Below are positions 24,191-34,957 of a stretch of 64,000 bases of DNA, piece after piece. The DNA is from Saccharina japonica (lineage: Eukaryota > Sar > Phaeophyceae > Laminariales > Laminariaceae): NCBI GenBank assembly GCA_008828725.1, contig MEHQ01000241.1, positions 147,829 through 211,828 of the forward strand. Direction: 5' to 3'. The position numbers and the translations under genes are program-made. Below the pieces are notes generated by a model. That model worked only from the letters and a program-made list of their open reading frames with translations, was not told the DNA's origin and ran no database searches. The stretch's first letter is position 1. Each line of letters begins with the position of its first letter.

Positions 24191-25076
24191 CCCCGATAGC
24201 TATTGCTCCGCAGAGGTCGCGCGGCCGAGGCTTGGACACGTGTATGGAATTCCCACTTGACGGCCTAGATCTTCCTTCCAAGGCAAATATATTCCCAATT
24301 TTGTATGATCTGACTCATGTTGCCCGGTGGGACCCGTTTCATCTGCTCCATCTAGCACATCTTTCCAAGGTTGAACCTGTACTCTATGCAGATCCTGCGC
24401 AACCTCACAACGGCAGGTGAAAAACTACAGCAGAGCAGTAGGTGACGTACATACAGCCTGCAGTACAGTAGATCATGATCCGTCCGAGGTATAACACGTT
24501 GGTCGAATTACCAGCCGCTAATTGGTCGAAAAGTCGGAAAAGGGCATGGCAAGCCCAGAAGGATGGAAGCGGCGCCATCCGTAGCTCTATACCGTCTCTT
24601 TTGATACTTCAGGCCGACGAATTGGTTCGGGAAGGCCCCAAAGTGGCGAAGAGGGTACCAGCCACGCTACTGGGGGGTGAACTTTTGTGACGAACTACAA
24701 TATTAGTGATATACTTCGAGTACCTTGATCGTATCAGTGAACAGTCGGACCACTGCCTCGCTCCGCGGAAGGCAAGACCGGTTGCCACGAATTTTAGCGA
24801 CACCAGTGCCCAATGCATCTCGTCGTCTGCACGAAAAAAAATGCGAACGTCTGTGTCTTCTCGTATGAAAGCGCTACCATCGTATTGCTTTTCGGCCTCG
24901 AGGCTCAAAAACGCTTTCATTTTTCGATGCGGTAATCGGGGTTGGCAAACCGAAAACCGGGCAACATCATGATGTTCACCATTTCATTTAATAATTCATT
25001 TAATTCACTGATTAATTCGAAAAACATGGAACGAGACTCACTCGTGTTTTACAAATGAACTGCTTATACTACGCAA
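23432..25076. other. region 3' of TPR gene, copy B: no gene established
   Basis: Identical to 14198-15842, with the C homopolymer at 24158-24187 and the 103-codon minus ORF at 24920-24609. No splice partners or family were recognised. Confidence 0.35.
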
Positions 25077-25389
25077 ATCGCACGATCTCGTCAACAGACA
25101 ACTCCCGCAATCTCTTTTGAGCCCCATCCCGTCCTTTCCGGAAATCGCTTTTTTCTACGTGCAGAACTCTATCGTATGTAGTGTACTACGGCTATTCACT
25201 ATCCACGTAACACATACCAGGTACCGTACCTGGTATAGCTCTAGTACTTGAATATTCCTGTTTCTGGATTCACTCTCTTCTGCCACGTCCACTCGACAGC
25301 ACTGCTGCTGTATACCGGGTACCTGGTACCCGGAATGTACTAACTCGCCAAACTGGGGACGAGAATGCTAGACTGCCTTATTGCGTACG

Positions 25390-26370
25390 CAAAGATTTCA
25401 CACGATCGAGCTTGTACATACAAAATACGATCTATGGCCTACACGCGGGAATTCCCGATTGCAACATGGAACACAAAAAAATCGCAAAAACACTCCTCAT
25501 TACTGTGGCGAGTAGTGCCCCCTTAAGGGTAGGTCTTATGGGTAACTCTAGCAGCGCTAAGGCATCGTACCGCAGTTATTAATGTTGATAAGCCATATTA
25601 CATATTACCGTTATGTTCTCTGTTGGGGTGCATCGACGCCGCCCTCACGCCTATTGCCCCATATTTCTCGCTTTGGTTCTGAACGGAGCGGCTATTTGTT
25701 CGAAGGCGTCGGGCACTCGGGAGGCTCAACGTGCCGAACTTTCCGACAGCTCTCGCTCGAGCAGGCGGGCCCGCGCCGCACGGCAGCGGCGCGCTTCCCC
25801 CCGCGCCAAGCGGGTATACTACAGCAGCTACGATAAACGTATACTCTAAATCGACATTTGCTAGACTTTCTTCGTACGTGCGCAGAGGATTCACACAATC
25901 GCGCTTGTACATAAACGAACACCACCTATTTTGTGCCTTGAGAGAATACCCACCGCCTGCACGGGGGGGTTTCTCGATTGCAAAACGGAACACAAACAAA
26001 AAAAACGCAAAAACACTCCTTACAACTGTGGCGAGTGGTGTCGCTCTTATGGGTGGCTCTAGCACCGCGAGGGCATCGTACAGCAGTTACTAATGTTGTT
26101 AATGCATACCACCTATATCATTCTCTCTTGGAGTGCATTGAAGCGGCCTCCACGCCTATAGCCCCACGTTTCTCGCTTTGGTTCTGAACGGAACGCCTTT
26201 ATCTTCGAGCGCGCCAGGCACTCGGAGGCTGAACATGTCCGGACTTTTCCGACAGCTTTCGCTCGGGCAGGCAGGCACGCGCCGCACGGCAGCGGCGCCG
26301 TTCCCGCCTCGCCACGGGGGCATACTACTGCCTTTACGGCATTTATACACTAATCGACATATAACTTTAC
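25390..26370 (+). repeat. diverged tandem duplication of a ~0.5-kb unit
   Basis: About 25390-25880 and 25890-26370 align with an offset of 493-511 bp. Shared words include GCTTGTACAT, ACTGTGGCGAGT, GGCATCGTAC-GCAGTTA, TTTCTCGCTTTGGTTCTGAA and GCCGCACGGCAGCGGCGC. Identity is moderate, with small indels. No gene is recognised between 25077 and 26390. Confidence 0.8.
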
Positions 26371-26390
26371 GATATACGTATACTCTCAAT

Positions 26391-29300
26391 CTACATAAAG
26401 CGTTGCCTGGCTCCCGCACCCATAAAATTTACAAACAACAGCGGTAGTCCGGTGACTGCTGGGCCAACGTGGGGCAAGACTGGCGGGGTGTGATCCTGAC
26501 AATGGCGGTACGCAAGCTGGACCTTGCGTCGCCGCCACTTCCGGGGCCACCCGCTGTGAACTTCTTGCGGCGAGAGAGTCGGGACAACAGCACTGTCCCC
26601 TGCTTCCATCGCGGCCTCGTACAGGTTCTGGAGGTAGGTGTAGATCTGTCGAGCAGCAAAAGTTTCGCAAATTTTTTTCCCCTCGGGAGGGTCATGCCCC
26701 GCCGTTCTCCAACGAGCGGGGGCTTCTCCTCCTCGTGGCAAATTCCTCCTCTTCAGGTTGGAACAACTCGATGTACTGCATACGAGAGACACGCGTTCCC
26801 GCATAACAGGACAGGGGGGTGGGTGGGGAGGGGGGGTGTACTTCATTTTCATGCATGGCCGTTGTCGTATGACCATAGACCTTCGCATCCCTACAATGCT
26901 GGCCGTAAACGCACGGGTTCGCCACTATCGTTATTCTCGTAGTGACGTTGCTGCCGCACTCCGAATCGATATCAGACAAAAACCAAGTTTTTGGTGAGCA
27001 TCTCTGCGCTACGGTTACATTCCCCCAGGCGGGGAGCATCGCTCGCCACTACCTCTCCCAAATCCGCTGCGGGCAGAAATTCTCCTCTACGAAAGTTAAA
27101 TAAGCAGCGCGACGACTTTCAACCCAAACCAATAACAGACCCAGGGCGTGAACGATGAACGAGCGTGCCCTCGGGCGACCACAGTTGCTGGAAGATAACC
27201 CGGTCAACGTGAACGCTGCCCAGGCCCCGTCGGTGCCATGCTGCGACACATCAGACGCGGCTGGCCTTGACCAAGAACAACTCTAGCATTATGGCGAGCA
27301 CTCCCTATCGCGCGACGCCTCACACACGTTGCCCCCCGCTCCAGCGACTCGCCGCATGGAGCAGCGCGGCAGGAGGCAACGCGCGCGAAAGGCTGCCTAG
27401 GAAGGGTATAAAAACAAAACACAGCCAGCAAGCGCTCACCCGCTGATCGACAAGCCGTGCTTTGGGGCTCGCGAAGTGCGTGTACTCGTCAAAGATCGAG
27501 CTGACGGCCCAGCCCTGCGTCTGCGGTAGAGAGGACCCCGAGATGCAAAACGATTGAGAAGCGTGGGGCGGGAAGGGCTTTAGCGGGGTGTGACAACTCC
27601 CGTTTGCCCAGGAGAACACAGCGAGGCTCAACAGACCCATTTAACTCTCGTTCGTTCCTGAATCTACCAGTCGGACCCTTCCACACACCGGAAAGATCAG
27701 ATCCCCATTTCGCGATGGAGGCATTTCGGGGTAGATATACTCCTGATTTGTACCCGTACGTATGATCTGCAAGATCTATAATGTTTGCCTAGCGGATGTG
27801 TCATCCGAACTAAGGAAATGTTTCAAGATCTAAATCGATCAACAGAAATAAAAATAATGAGTATGGCATGGCTCCTCCGCGCGTGTTTTGGTGGGTGGGA
27901 TCTACAGTCTACAGTAGTACGTGATACGGATCTTGGCACAACATGTCATAACGGCAAATATACAAAGATAGGGTCGAAGCAGTTGGTCTAGATCGTTGTC
28001 TGTCCGATGTGTGGACCTTTCTCGCGTCCCGGTTTTTTCTTATGTTCTCACCCTGCGATAGCAGCCGATCATGCAGCCTGTGCGATGTTTCCCCTTGTTG
28101 CAGTGGACCAGCATCGGGTGGTTGCTCGGATCTGCGCGCAGGCGAAATGTAGGAGAAAGGGTCTGGGGTATAAGCTGTGCTCCGACGGGACTCGCTAACC
28201 GTCGGTATAGGCCTTGCACAGCAGAAATTGTGTTGAACAGAAATGGTATTGCTCTTTTTGCAAAACGAACGTGTACGATTCATTTGATGTTTTCAATTAT
28301 CGAGTTCAAGATAACCAAGCGATCGGTGTTTCTGCGGAGAGCAGCGACGCACACAAAAACACCAGCCGGTAGCCTCAGCAGCTAAAGGGTGCGGCGTTAC
28401 GGCGGGGGGGGGGCTCGCCTGAGAGGTCCCTATCAACGCAGGGCGGCGATACAGTCTAAGCCATCACCGCTCCAGTGGATGGAGAAATGCCCGCGCTATG
28501 AAAGACGATATCATCGAGCACAAAATCGGTCACCTGGTCATAACCAAAGCTCGAGTAATCAAGTTTCGGCCCCCACAAAAACGGCTACCCCCCCCGCGTG
28601 TCGGGAACCTAGACACGCCCGTGAACTGGTCTCCTTGTTGGGGAGGGGAGTGCGGCGTAGGGAACAACTCCAAACTGCCTGACCGTAGCGCTGAAACTCA
28701 AAGACGCGTATCATACCGCTCAGCGCACAACCTAACGGAAGCACTGGGCGCTTGTTTCGCAAAACTTGCGTGTTGCGCTTGCCTGACATTTCTCGCACGG
28801 CGTATCGCACGTCCTCCAGGGGGATATACTTGTACGGTTCCTGTGGTACAGAAGCGATGCGATATATCGCACGGGCGCGGGCAGGACAAGAACGGCCAAA
28901 GTGTCGCGGCGAAGAGAGAGGGAGAAAGAGGGAGAGAGAGAGAGAAAAAAGATAGGCAGGTCAGTGCCGCAGCGGGTGTATGTACCGATTGTACGACAAA
29001 ATCTTCAATTATTATGGTTGACTCAAACGGCTTATACGCTACACCCCCTCAGAGATTTGATTTGACGGGTTGCCGTTGGGAACTTCTATATGAAACGCCG
29101 GGTGCGATGCGCAGGAACGTCGCCTTTGCGGCTGTATCAACTTAATTTTTTTAACTTTTCAATTTTTGAGGGATGTGTCGATATCAGATCGCCCGATCAT
29201 AGCTGGTGCTCATTGTACCGATCGCTTTCGTTGGCCTACTCGTACTCCCTCCCTGTCGTCGAACCGGTTGAGCCCGATCTCCGCAATGGACAGCGAAGAG

Positions 29301-31787
29301 GGGGTGGGTACAGCACGCCTGAACCTTGATTTGACGCTGGGCGGGGGATAAGGCAGGTCTTGGAGAGTACCACGAACGGAGGTGCCATCCAACGCCCCGA
29401 GTTTTTTACGGTAATATCGACGAACGCTCCAATCACGCCCGTTGAAGATCCAACGCGCAACTTTCAGCAACACCGACGCTCCGCTCGCAGGGTGCAGAGG
29501 GTAATCATGATGGCTAAGCAGCGGTGCCGCGCAGTGAGAGGTTCAGGGCGTGTGCAGGCGGCCCAGAAAATGGCGCTCAAGCATCTACGCTTAACTGGAA
29601 AGCGCCTGCTTTAGCGACATGTGCCAACGTTATATCGCGTCGCAGGGGCATGCCCGTCGCATCGAACCGCCGAGACAGTACTACCCCGCACGATCACGAC
29701 AGTGCCGAAAGTTGTCTCGGCCCTGACCCTCACCTTGTTTCCCTCCACTCCTACTTGAACCAGCCGGATGCCGTGGGCTTGCACGAAGTCTAAGTTGGCC
29801 GGTGGGAGTTCTTCAATGACCAGTGTTCTGCACCGCCAGGACGGGTGACATGAGGGAGGTGGGGCGGAAGAGAGTGGGGAGCGGAGGGGGTCGCGGGGGG
29901 GAGGGAGGGAGGGAGGCAGGAGGGGGCGGGGAGGGAGGAGGGAGGGAGGGCCAGGGAGGGAGGGAGGGAGGGAGGTCGAGGGTCAGGGTAGGGAGGGAGG
30001 GGGAGGCAAGGGGGGGAGGGGGGGGGGAATGGGGGGAATAATAAGACGGGGGAGGGAGGGGGGGGGAGGGATAAGACGAGGGATGGGCGCGTGGGAGTGG
30101 GGAAGCTAGACGGAACATTTGCGGCGGTTGCCGCTTGGTAAAGACGTTCGCCTCAAAGATACGGGAATGCTTCACGAAGCCGCCCGCGGCAAGCCACCGG
30201 TCCGATCCAAGACATCATCATTTCTACCACACGGTCGGGCTGAGGGCGGCCAAAAGCTTCAAGGCATCTACCCACTCTCGACGTGATAGTGGGTCCGCTT
30301 TCGAAGACTGCTGCCAGCGGCAATATTCGACGAGGCTGGCAGGGAGGTTTCATCTACTGCTGCTGCTGTGCGTACGGTTCAGCGGATATCCAGCGCTGAT
30401 TTGAAACAAGTGGCTGCGAATAGTCTAGCACTAGACCCGCTGTGGATCTTGTCATACTTCCGCTGCTGTCTTGCACGGCAAGCGGCAAGTCAAATCGACG
30501 CCTCATCGTATATACCGCCGTGTTGGCATTTGGCATGGCAACAACAACAAAAAAAAACGTCACAATTAAGCAGTGCTGTTACTGTCAGTATAAACCTGGT
30601 ATGAACTATAAAGAGGCGGGCGGGCTGGCGGGCGGGTGGATCTCGTAACGACCGCAGATTTAAACGGGATGGCCCAACATTGCCCCAACATTGAAAAACA
30701 CGTTGGTCACGAAGATGCCTCAAGTTGATCATGGTGCGCTCTACGTACGTACTGGTGTCAGGAAGCCTCAAAACAAGCGTGCGACAACGAGACGCCGGCA
30801 CTCACAGGATCGTTCGTAGGCCCAGCTTTCGCAGAAAGGGGAAGTGCTTCTTCATTGGGAACGAGCCTGTGTGTGGAGCGAGGTGTGCGGCGAGAAAACA
30901 GCGTGCTTGATGTCGGTGCCATTATAGAGGGCACCGGCACAGAAATTGACAACCACAGGACTGCACACGTATCACCATGGACGGGAATATAATGACCGTT
31001 TGGATATTCATATTGATATCTAAACCGTCCTTATTTTTACATCCAGAGTGGTACCAGGTGTGCGTATTATACGTGCTGTGGTATAACCACGGGTATTTCA
31101 AGGTACCGGGCAGTATATACCAGGTGAATATACAACATGCAGATCTGGAGAAACATCCCGCTCTTCTGTTCTATTCTTCTACATAACGGTCGACGTTGTT
31201 GCTGTCTGTCGTCGTCAGGGTTAGGTCAACAGCTCGCGTGGGCGAGCTCCAATAGCAGCTCCCACCGCGTGTCGCCCCACACAACACACAAGAGGTGGAC
31301 CGTGCGTCGTGCTATGTACGTACATAGTCAAGGCAGCACCATACGTGCATCCTCCTCTCCATCCTCGCTCGCATCGCGGGTCTTTCGCCCAATACTCCCC
31401 GTGCACTAAAGCGCAGGCCGCAGCTGCAACGTACGAGCGGAACCAGGGACGGACACACGCACTATGATCCGCCCTTTCACGAAGCGCAAGCCTGGTTCGC
31501 ATATTTCACGCTGGGACCACACCTAGGCGTGTACGTACGAGCTCATGATACGTATCTTCTTTCGAAAGGGGGGGGGAGGGTGCTGGGTTCTGGGTGCTGC
31601 TGGGACTTTCTTTGTGCCTCTCACACTCACTTCGATATATTCCAGCTTCAACCATGGAGAAGTTGTCAGGCGGGAACAGGTCCTCCTGGTCTTCCTGCTG
31701 TTGTTGCTGTTGTTGTTGCTGCTGCTGCTGTTGCTGCTGCTGCGCGTACGCCTGCACGAGCGTGGTCGAGCTGCTTCCGACGGACAT
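26391..31787 (-). CDS. SIW14: Siw14/PFA-DSP-type tyrosine (atypical dual-specificity) phosphatase
   Basis: Seven exons on the minus strand: 31787-31631, 30866-30806, 29827-29734, 28840-28783, 28131-28052, 27520-27440 and probably 26645-26391 (stop). The sum is 786 bp, 261 residues, with phases matching throughout. The first ATG (ACCACCATG) is followed by a Gln run from CAG/CAA codons. The Siw14 signature then appears in order: PPDNFSMVEAGIYRS, FPMKKHFPFLRKLGLRTIL, PPANLDFVQAHGIRL, GVEGNK, a helix EPYKYIPLEDVRYAVREM, the HCX5R active site HCNKGKHRTG, and SSIFDEYTHFASPKARLVDQ. The catalytic Cys and Arg are present. Family members dephosphorylate phosphoproteins or inositol pyrophosphates in the cytosol. 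The intron after exon 4 has a GC donor (CAG|GCAAGC). The last exon is the least certain: it fits the phase but not a known family sequence. Confidence 0.88.
26838..26903 (+). repeat. R1 fragment (module b)
   Basis: After a G-rich run, this piece (TTCATTTTCATGCATGGCCG, then GTCGTATGACCATAGACC and GCATCCCTACAATGC) matches module b of R1 at 60040-60115. It lies in the last intron of the phosphatase gene. Confidence 0.75.
29862..30085 (+). repeat. 220-bp purine (GGGA-type) tract in phosphatase intron 2
   Basis: The plus strand is almost purely G and A (GGGAGGGAGG-type), so the gene strand reads as a CCCTCCC pyrimidine tract. It ends about 35 bases before the acceptor of exon 3 (29827). Runs of G capable of G-quadruplex pairing are abundant. 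Confidence 0.9.
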
Positions 31788-32271
31788 GGTGGTGAGTCGT
31801 GGTAACACGATAGCTGGTGATGACTGAGTGGGCGCGTGGTGTGGAGTGAGGATGGTGGGTGGTCTGGAGCGGGGCGAGTTCAGCGTTCCTGATATGTATT
31901 CAGTTCATTCTTCTTGTCTTCGGTTTGTTCTTGAGCAATTTGCAGAGTGCAGTTTTTTTTAGTTTACCCACCCTCCCACCAAGAAGACCGCCGTTTGACC
32001 CCTTGGCTGACCGCCCTTGACCGGTACTAAACTTTAAAACTAGTATATTAACGCCAACATTTACTTGACGCGTCCCAAAAGGAAAAATGACACGTCTCCT
32101 ACCTATCGTAACCCCTAACCCCTAAAAGTTGACAGTCCCGCGCAAGCTTCCCATGTTTTTATGAACACCTTTTTTCTCAAGACACGAAAAAGGCACCGCA
32201 CGAAGCACGAAGGAGGAGGAGGAGGAGGAGTCTCTTCTGCTCGTGCGTTTGAGCCACAAGACAAGGAGAGG
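31788..32271. promoter_or_regulatory. intergenic region between divergent phosphatase and poly-Ala gene
   Basis: This interval of 484 bp lies between the phosphatase start (31787, minus) and the candidate ATG at 32272 (plus). It includes a short CCCCTAA-CCCCTAA word near 32109. The right part (from about 32187) belongs to the palindrome arm. Confidence 0.35.
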
Positions 32272-32716
32272 ATGGCTTCAGCGTGGCAGCTGGATCCACG
32301 TGGGATAATCTTCCCCATCACAAAGCCACCCCCGAAGTCGTGGGCAGATATATCGCTGGTGCACGGCAGAGTAAGCAGGCACTGGGGGCTGATCCGAGGA
32401 TTGATTGTGAGTCCAAACTCGAGAGGACACTCTTTTCGTGGGCTCCGCTCCCAGCTGTGTGTACGACCTAACGTCTCTGCGGGTAACAGCAGTATATCTG
32501 ATATTCAACTATTCGCAGGCAAGATATGGTACTGTATCTACGGTAGGCCCGGCATGCGGCTGCACCATCTGGAGAAGCTACGTGGCAGTACAAAATGCAC
32601 AACAAGTGTTCAAAGTTCCACTTCCAACTTCCAACGGCTGGACGCAAGAAGATGAGAGTCGACGCGAGGGCTTTCCCAACAACAGCAGTCCGGGTGCCAC
32701 TGCTGCAGCTGCTGCA

Positions 32717-32799
<83 letters not shown>

Positions 32800-32965
32800 G
32801 CTGCCGGTCGACAGAGGTGCTATGGTGCCTTCTGGTTCCTGTCGACAGCACGTTTGGATATTCTTATTTACGGTACAACGGTACCGCAGTACTTCTGTGC
32901 ACGTCATTAAAGCTGCTCGTATATGCGTACTCATATGCATGAAACCATCAAACGCGACATGTTGA
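32272..32965 (+). CDS. hypothetical protein with long poly-alanine tract (left copy)
   Basis: Two exons, 32272-32370 and 32519-32965, are joined by a 148-bp GT-AG intron (AGA|GTAAGC, then TATTCGCAG|GCA), both in phase 0. The predicted protein has 181 residues. Exon 1 gives MASAWQLDPRGIIFP, then PPPKSWADISLVHGR. Exon 2 continues ARYGTVSTVGPACGCTIWRS and VFKVPLPTSNGW. It then enters about 39 alanines encoded by a CTG/GCT microsatellite (about 32699-32803), followed by a Cys-containing tail. No family is recognised. The pre-alanine part looks protein-like; the tail after the repeat does not. The gene starts 484 bp from the divergent phosphatase gene and is copied in the other palindrome arm. Confidence 0.4.
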
Positions 32966-34767
32966 CGTAGTATATGGAAGTAGCCAAGCAGCAAATATGC
33001 CCAGCGAGTACGTATCGTATACACTCTGGCACGAAGGAGCAACGCACGGGCGGCCGATCGTGGCGTCTTCTCGGTGTTCCTCTTCGTCCTCCAGACGTCG
33101 TGTTTTCGGCGTTTTTCGAAATATTCCTTCTCATAAGGCCATCTCTTACGGATGGGTTCTGAAAACGCGGCCGATCGTGGCGTCTTCTCGGTGTTCCTCT
33201 TCGTCCTCCAGACGTCGTGTTTTCGGCGTTTTTCGAATATTCCTTCTCATAAGGCCATCTCTTACGGATGGGTTCTGAAAACTGAAAATGAAGGTTTTCA
33301 GTTTTCAAAACCGATTGGCTCTCTTACGGGGTTGAAAGTGGGCCCATTTCCGATCAAGTTTTTCAATCATCACTTTCAAGTCGGCCTCCACTCGGAAATG
33401 GGGCCCCATTTCCGATCGAGATCACGATTGAAACTGGCGATTGGATTTGGAATCTATGGGTTTCCACACATCGTTTGAGGCAACACGCGTACAAATGTAC
33501 AGCAAACAGCAGCAGTTGAGTACGAGTCGCGTCTGTTGCCAAGCAAGCAACAACACAAGTGTACTGCTGCTGCTGCTGCTGCTGCTTGCTGTGCCACGCT
33601 CCCCACCCGCGCGTGCCTCAGACATCACCACAATGCGATGGGATCGGATTGTGATGGTGTCGGCCACGAGAGCCTTTCAACTGCCCTTGCAGCTGCGACC
33701 TATATAGGCTGCGACTAACGAGAAACACAGACAGGGAGGAGGAAAACACAACTTTTAACGACACCCCTCAGTCGAGTTCTCCGTTGTCCCGGCCACCGCC
33801 GGGTACAATGCTTCTGCGCTGCGTGCTCCGGTGCGACGAACACCTCGATCACCCGTCGTAGTCCAGGGTGGCAGCGAAATAGTTCGGAGGCGCTTTCGCG
33901 TACAAGTATACACGAGTATCCGTACGAGTAGTACCGTCTTCCTCGTACTCGTACTGCTGCTGTACACTTTTTGTCACAACTTGCTGCCCAGACAAGCCCA
34001 GAAATAATTTTCAATTATTGGGTCATGATAAGATAGCCAACTGAAAAATTCTCAATTGGTTTTGACGCTCGAAAAAAAAGTTCAGTTTCAGTTTTCAGAA
34101 CCCATCCGTAAGAGATGGCCTAACACTGGAACCACACGCGGGCCAAAACCAATTCCCCGATTTCTATACTTTATCCTAGATAATAACTCAGAATTGCGGT
34201 AAAGGCGGCTTGAGCCAGAGAGCCAGACGCCGAAGCCTTCGAGTCCAGCGTTTATATCATACGACAGGGCGAGCTTGCGCCGTGGCCTGCTCCTACGAGA
34301 GACAAATAGAGGGACACTTACGCCTGATCTCCCCTGCTCCTTCCCCGCTTGAGCCGCAAACAAAATGTACCCACTGATGTTTAATGTTGTATACGACTAT
34401 ACCACACGCTACGCGAGCTTCGCTACGCTGCTGATGAACTGTGAAATTGTTGCCGTCATCATCATCATCTTGCACCACTTGCTGTCAGGAGGAGCAAAAG
34501 AGAGCGAGGAAGAACAGGGGCAGCAGCAGCGCTCGGCTGTTGGCGACTCTAATCCGTGAGGTCGTCACACGCCTCAGCCTGTCGCTTGAAGCGGTCGACA
34601 CCAAGGACAAGTTCAGCAGCACCCCGGGAGTCGGCGAAACGGTGCGTCTACCGCGACCGCCGCGCTCGAGGCAATGCCTGATCATACTCTGGCGCCTGTC
34701 CTTACTTTTTAAATACTCTGGTATGACTGCTTATCCGAATTTTGATATATTTTTTTACCAGGTACAG
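32966..34767. other. palindrome arm A, rest: no established gene
   Basis: Tandem duplications, a CTG run (33562-33585) and sequence shared with the element at 44119-44359 (ACTTTATCCTAGA at about 34167) occupy this part. A plus-strand stretch near 34545-34655 (ATLIREVVTRLSLSLEAVD, then KDKFSSTPGVGETV) resembles an amphipathic coding exon, but its boundaries are not defined. The mirror image is at about 40640-42440. Confidence 0.35.
33057..33282 (+). repeat. 112-bp tandem duplication
   Basis: A unit running from GCCGATCGTGGCGTCTTCTC to TACGGATGGGTTCTGAAAAC occurs twice (33054-33166 and 33167-33278) with one indel. The word GGCCATCTCTTACGGATGGG recurs inverted near 34095-34125. Mirrored at about 42125-42350. 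Confidence 0.8.
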
Positions 34768-34935
34768 CAGTAGTACAGGACACCTAATAAGGAACCGGCT
34801 GACAAGAAAGCCAGGCTGACATTTAGAGGGAAATAAGAAATTGGGGAGTGGTTATCTTGGAAATAGTGTAGAAAGCATCCTCTCTCAAATAAGAAATCCA
34901 GCCTGGACCAGATTTCCTGTTTCTTATTACTACTG
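34768..34935 (+). mobile_element. MITE-like element M1
   Basis: The left end CAGTAGTACAGGACACCTAA and the right end TTTCCTGTTTCTTATTACTA-CTG form imperfect terminal inverted repeats. The interior (AAGAAAGCCAGGCT, then AAATAAGAAAT, then TCCAGCCTGGACC) matches 35571-35750. It has no coding capacity. It sits at the boundary of arms A and B; the mirrored copy is at about 40476-40640. Confidence 0.65.
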
Positions 34936-34957
34936 TATACCGCTACGTGTGTGTGGT

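Larger units (their letters stand above)
19705..25076 (+). repeat. 5.37-kb duplicated block, copy B
   Basis: This is the second copy of 10471-15842 (offset 9234). At its right end the homology stops at TATACTACGCAA and unique sequence follows. The 130 bp to its left is homologous to the flank of copy A but diverged, giving a sharp change from diverged to identical sequence at 19705. Confidence 0.9.
32187..34957 (+). repeat. inverted repeat A, left arm
   Basis: This 2.77-kb arm matches the reverse complement of 40454-43220 (paired positions sum to 75407 over most of it). The only difference I saw in the inner part is a base change near 33653, giving Ile or Thr in one frame. The last 200 bp (MITE M1) is clearly more diverged between arms than the rest. 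Confidence 0.92.

Noticed and set aside
27049..27215. Cu/Zn superoxide dismutase-like exon (minus strand, AWAAFTLTGLSSSNC, ARSFIVHA)
   Set aside because: Resemblance to the SOD C-terminal strands is short and lacks metal ligands. The stretch lies inside the phosphatase's last intron, and no partner exon was found. It could still be an alternative last exon of the phosphatase.
29210..29614. Transposase-like fragments (ALDGTSVRG and similar)
   Set aside because: A few residues resemble DDE-type motifs, but frames are broken and the region is phosphatase intron 3. Not enough to call an element.
32109..32126. Telomere-like CCCCTAA repeats
   Set aside because: Only two units, within ordinary intergenic sequence.
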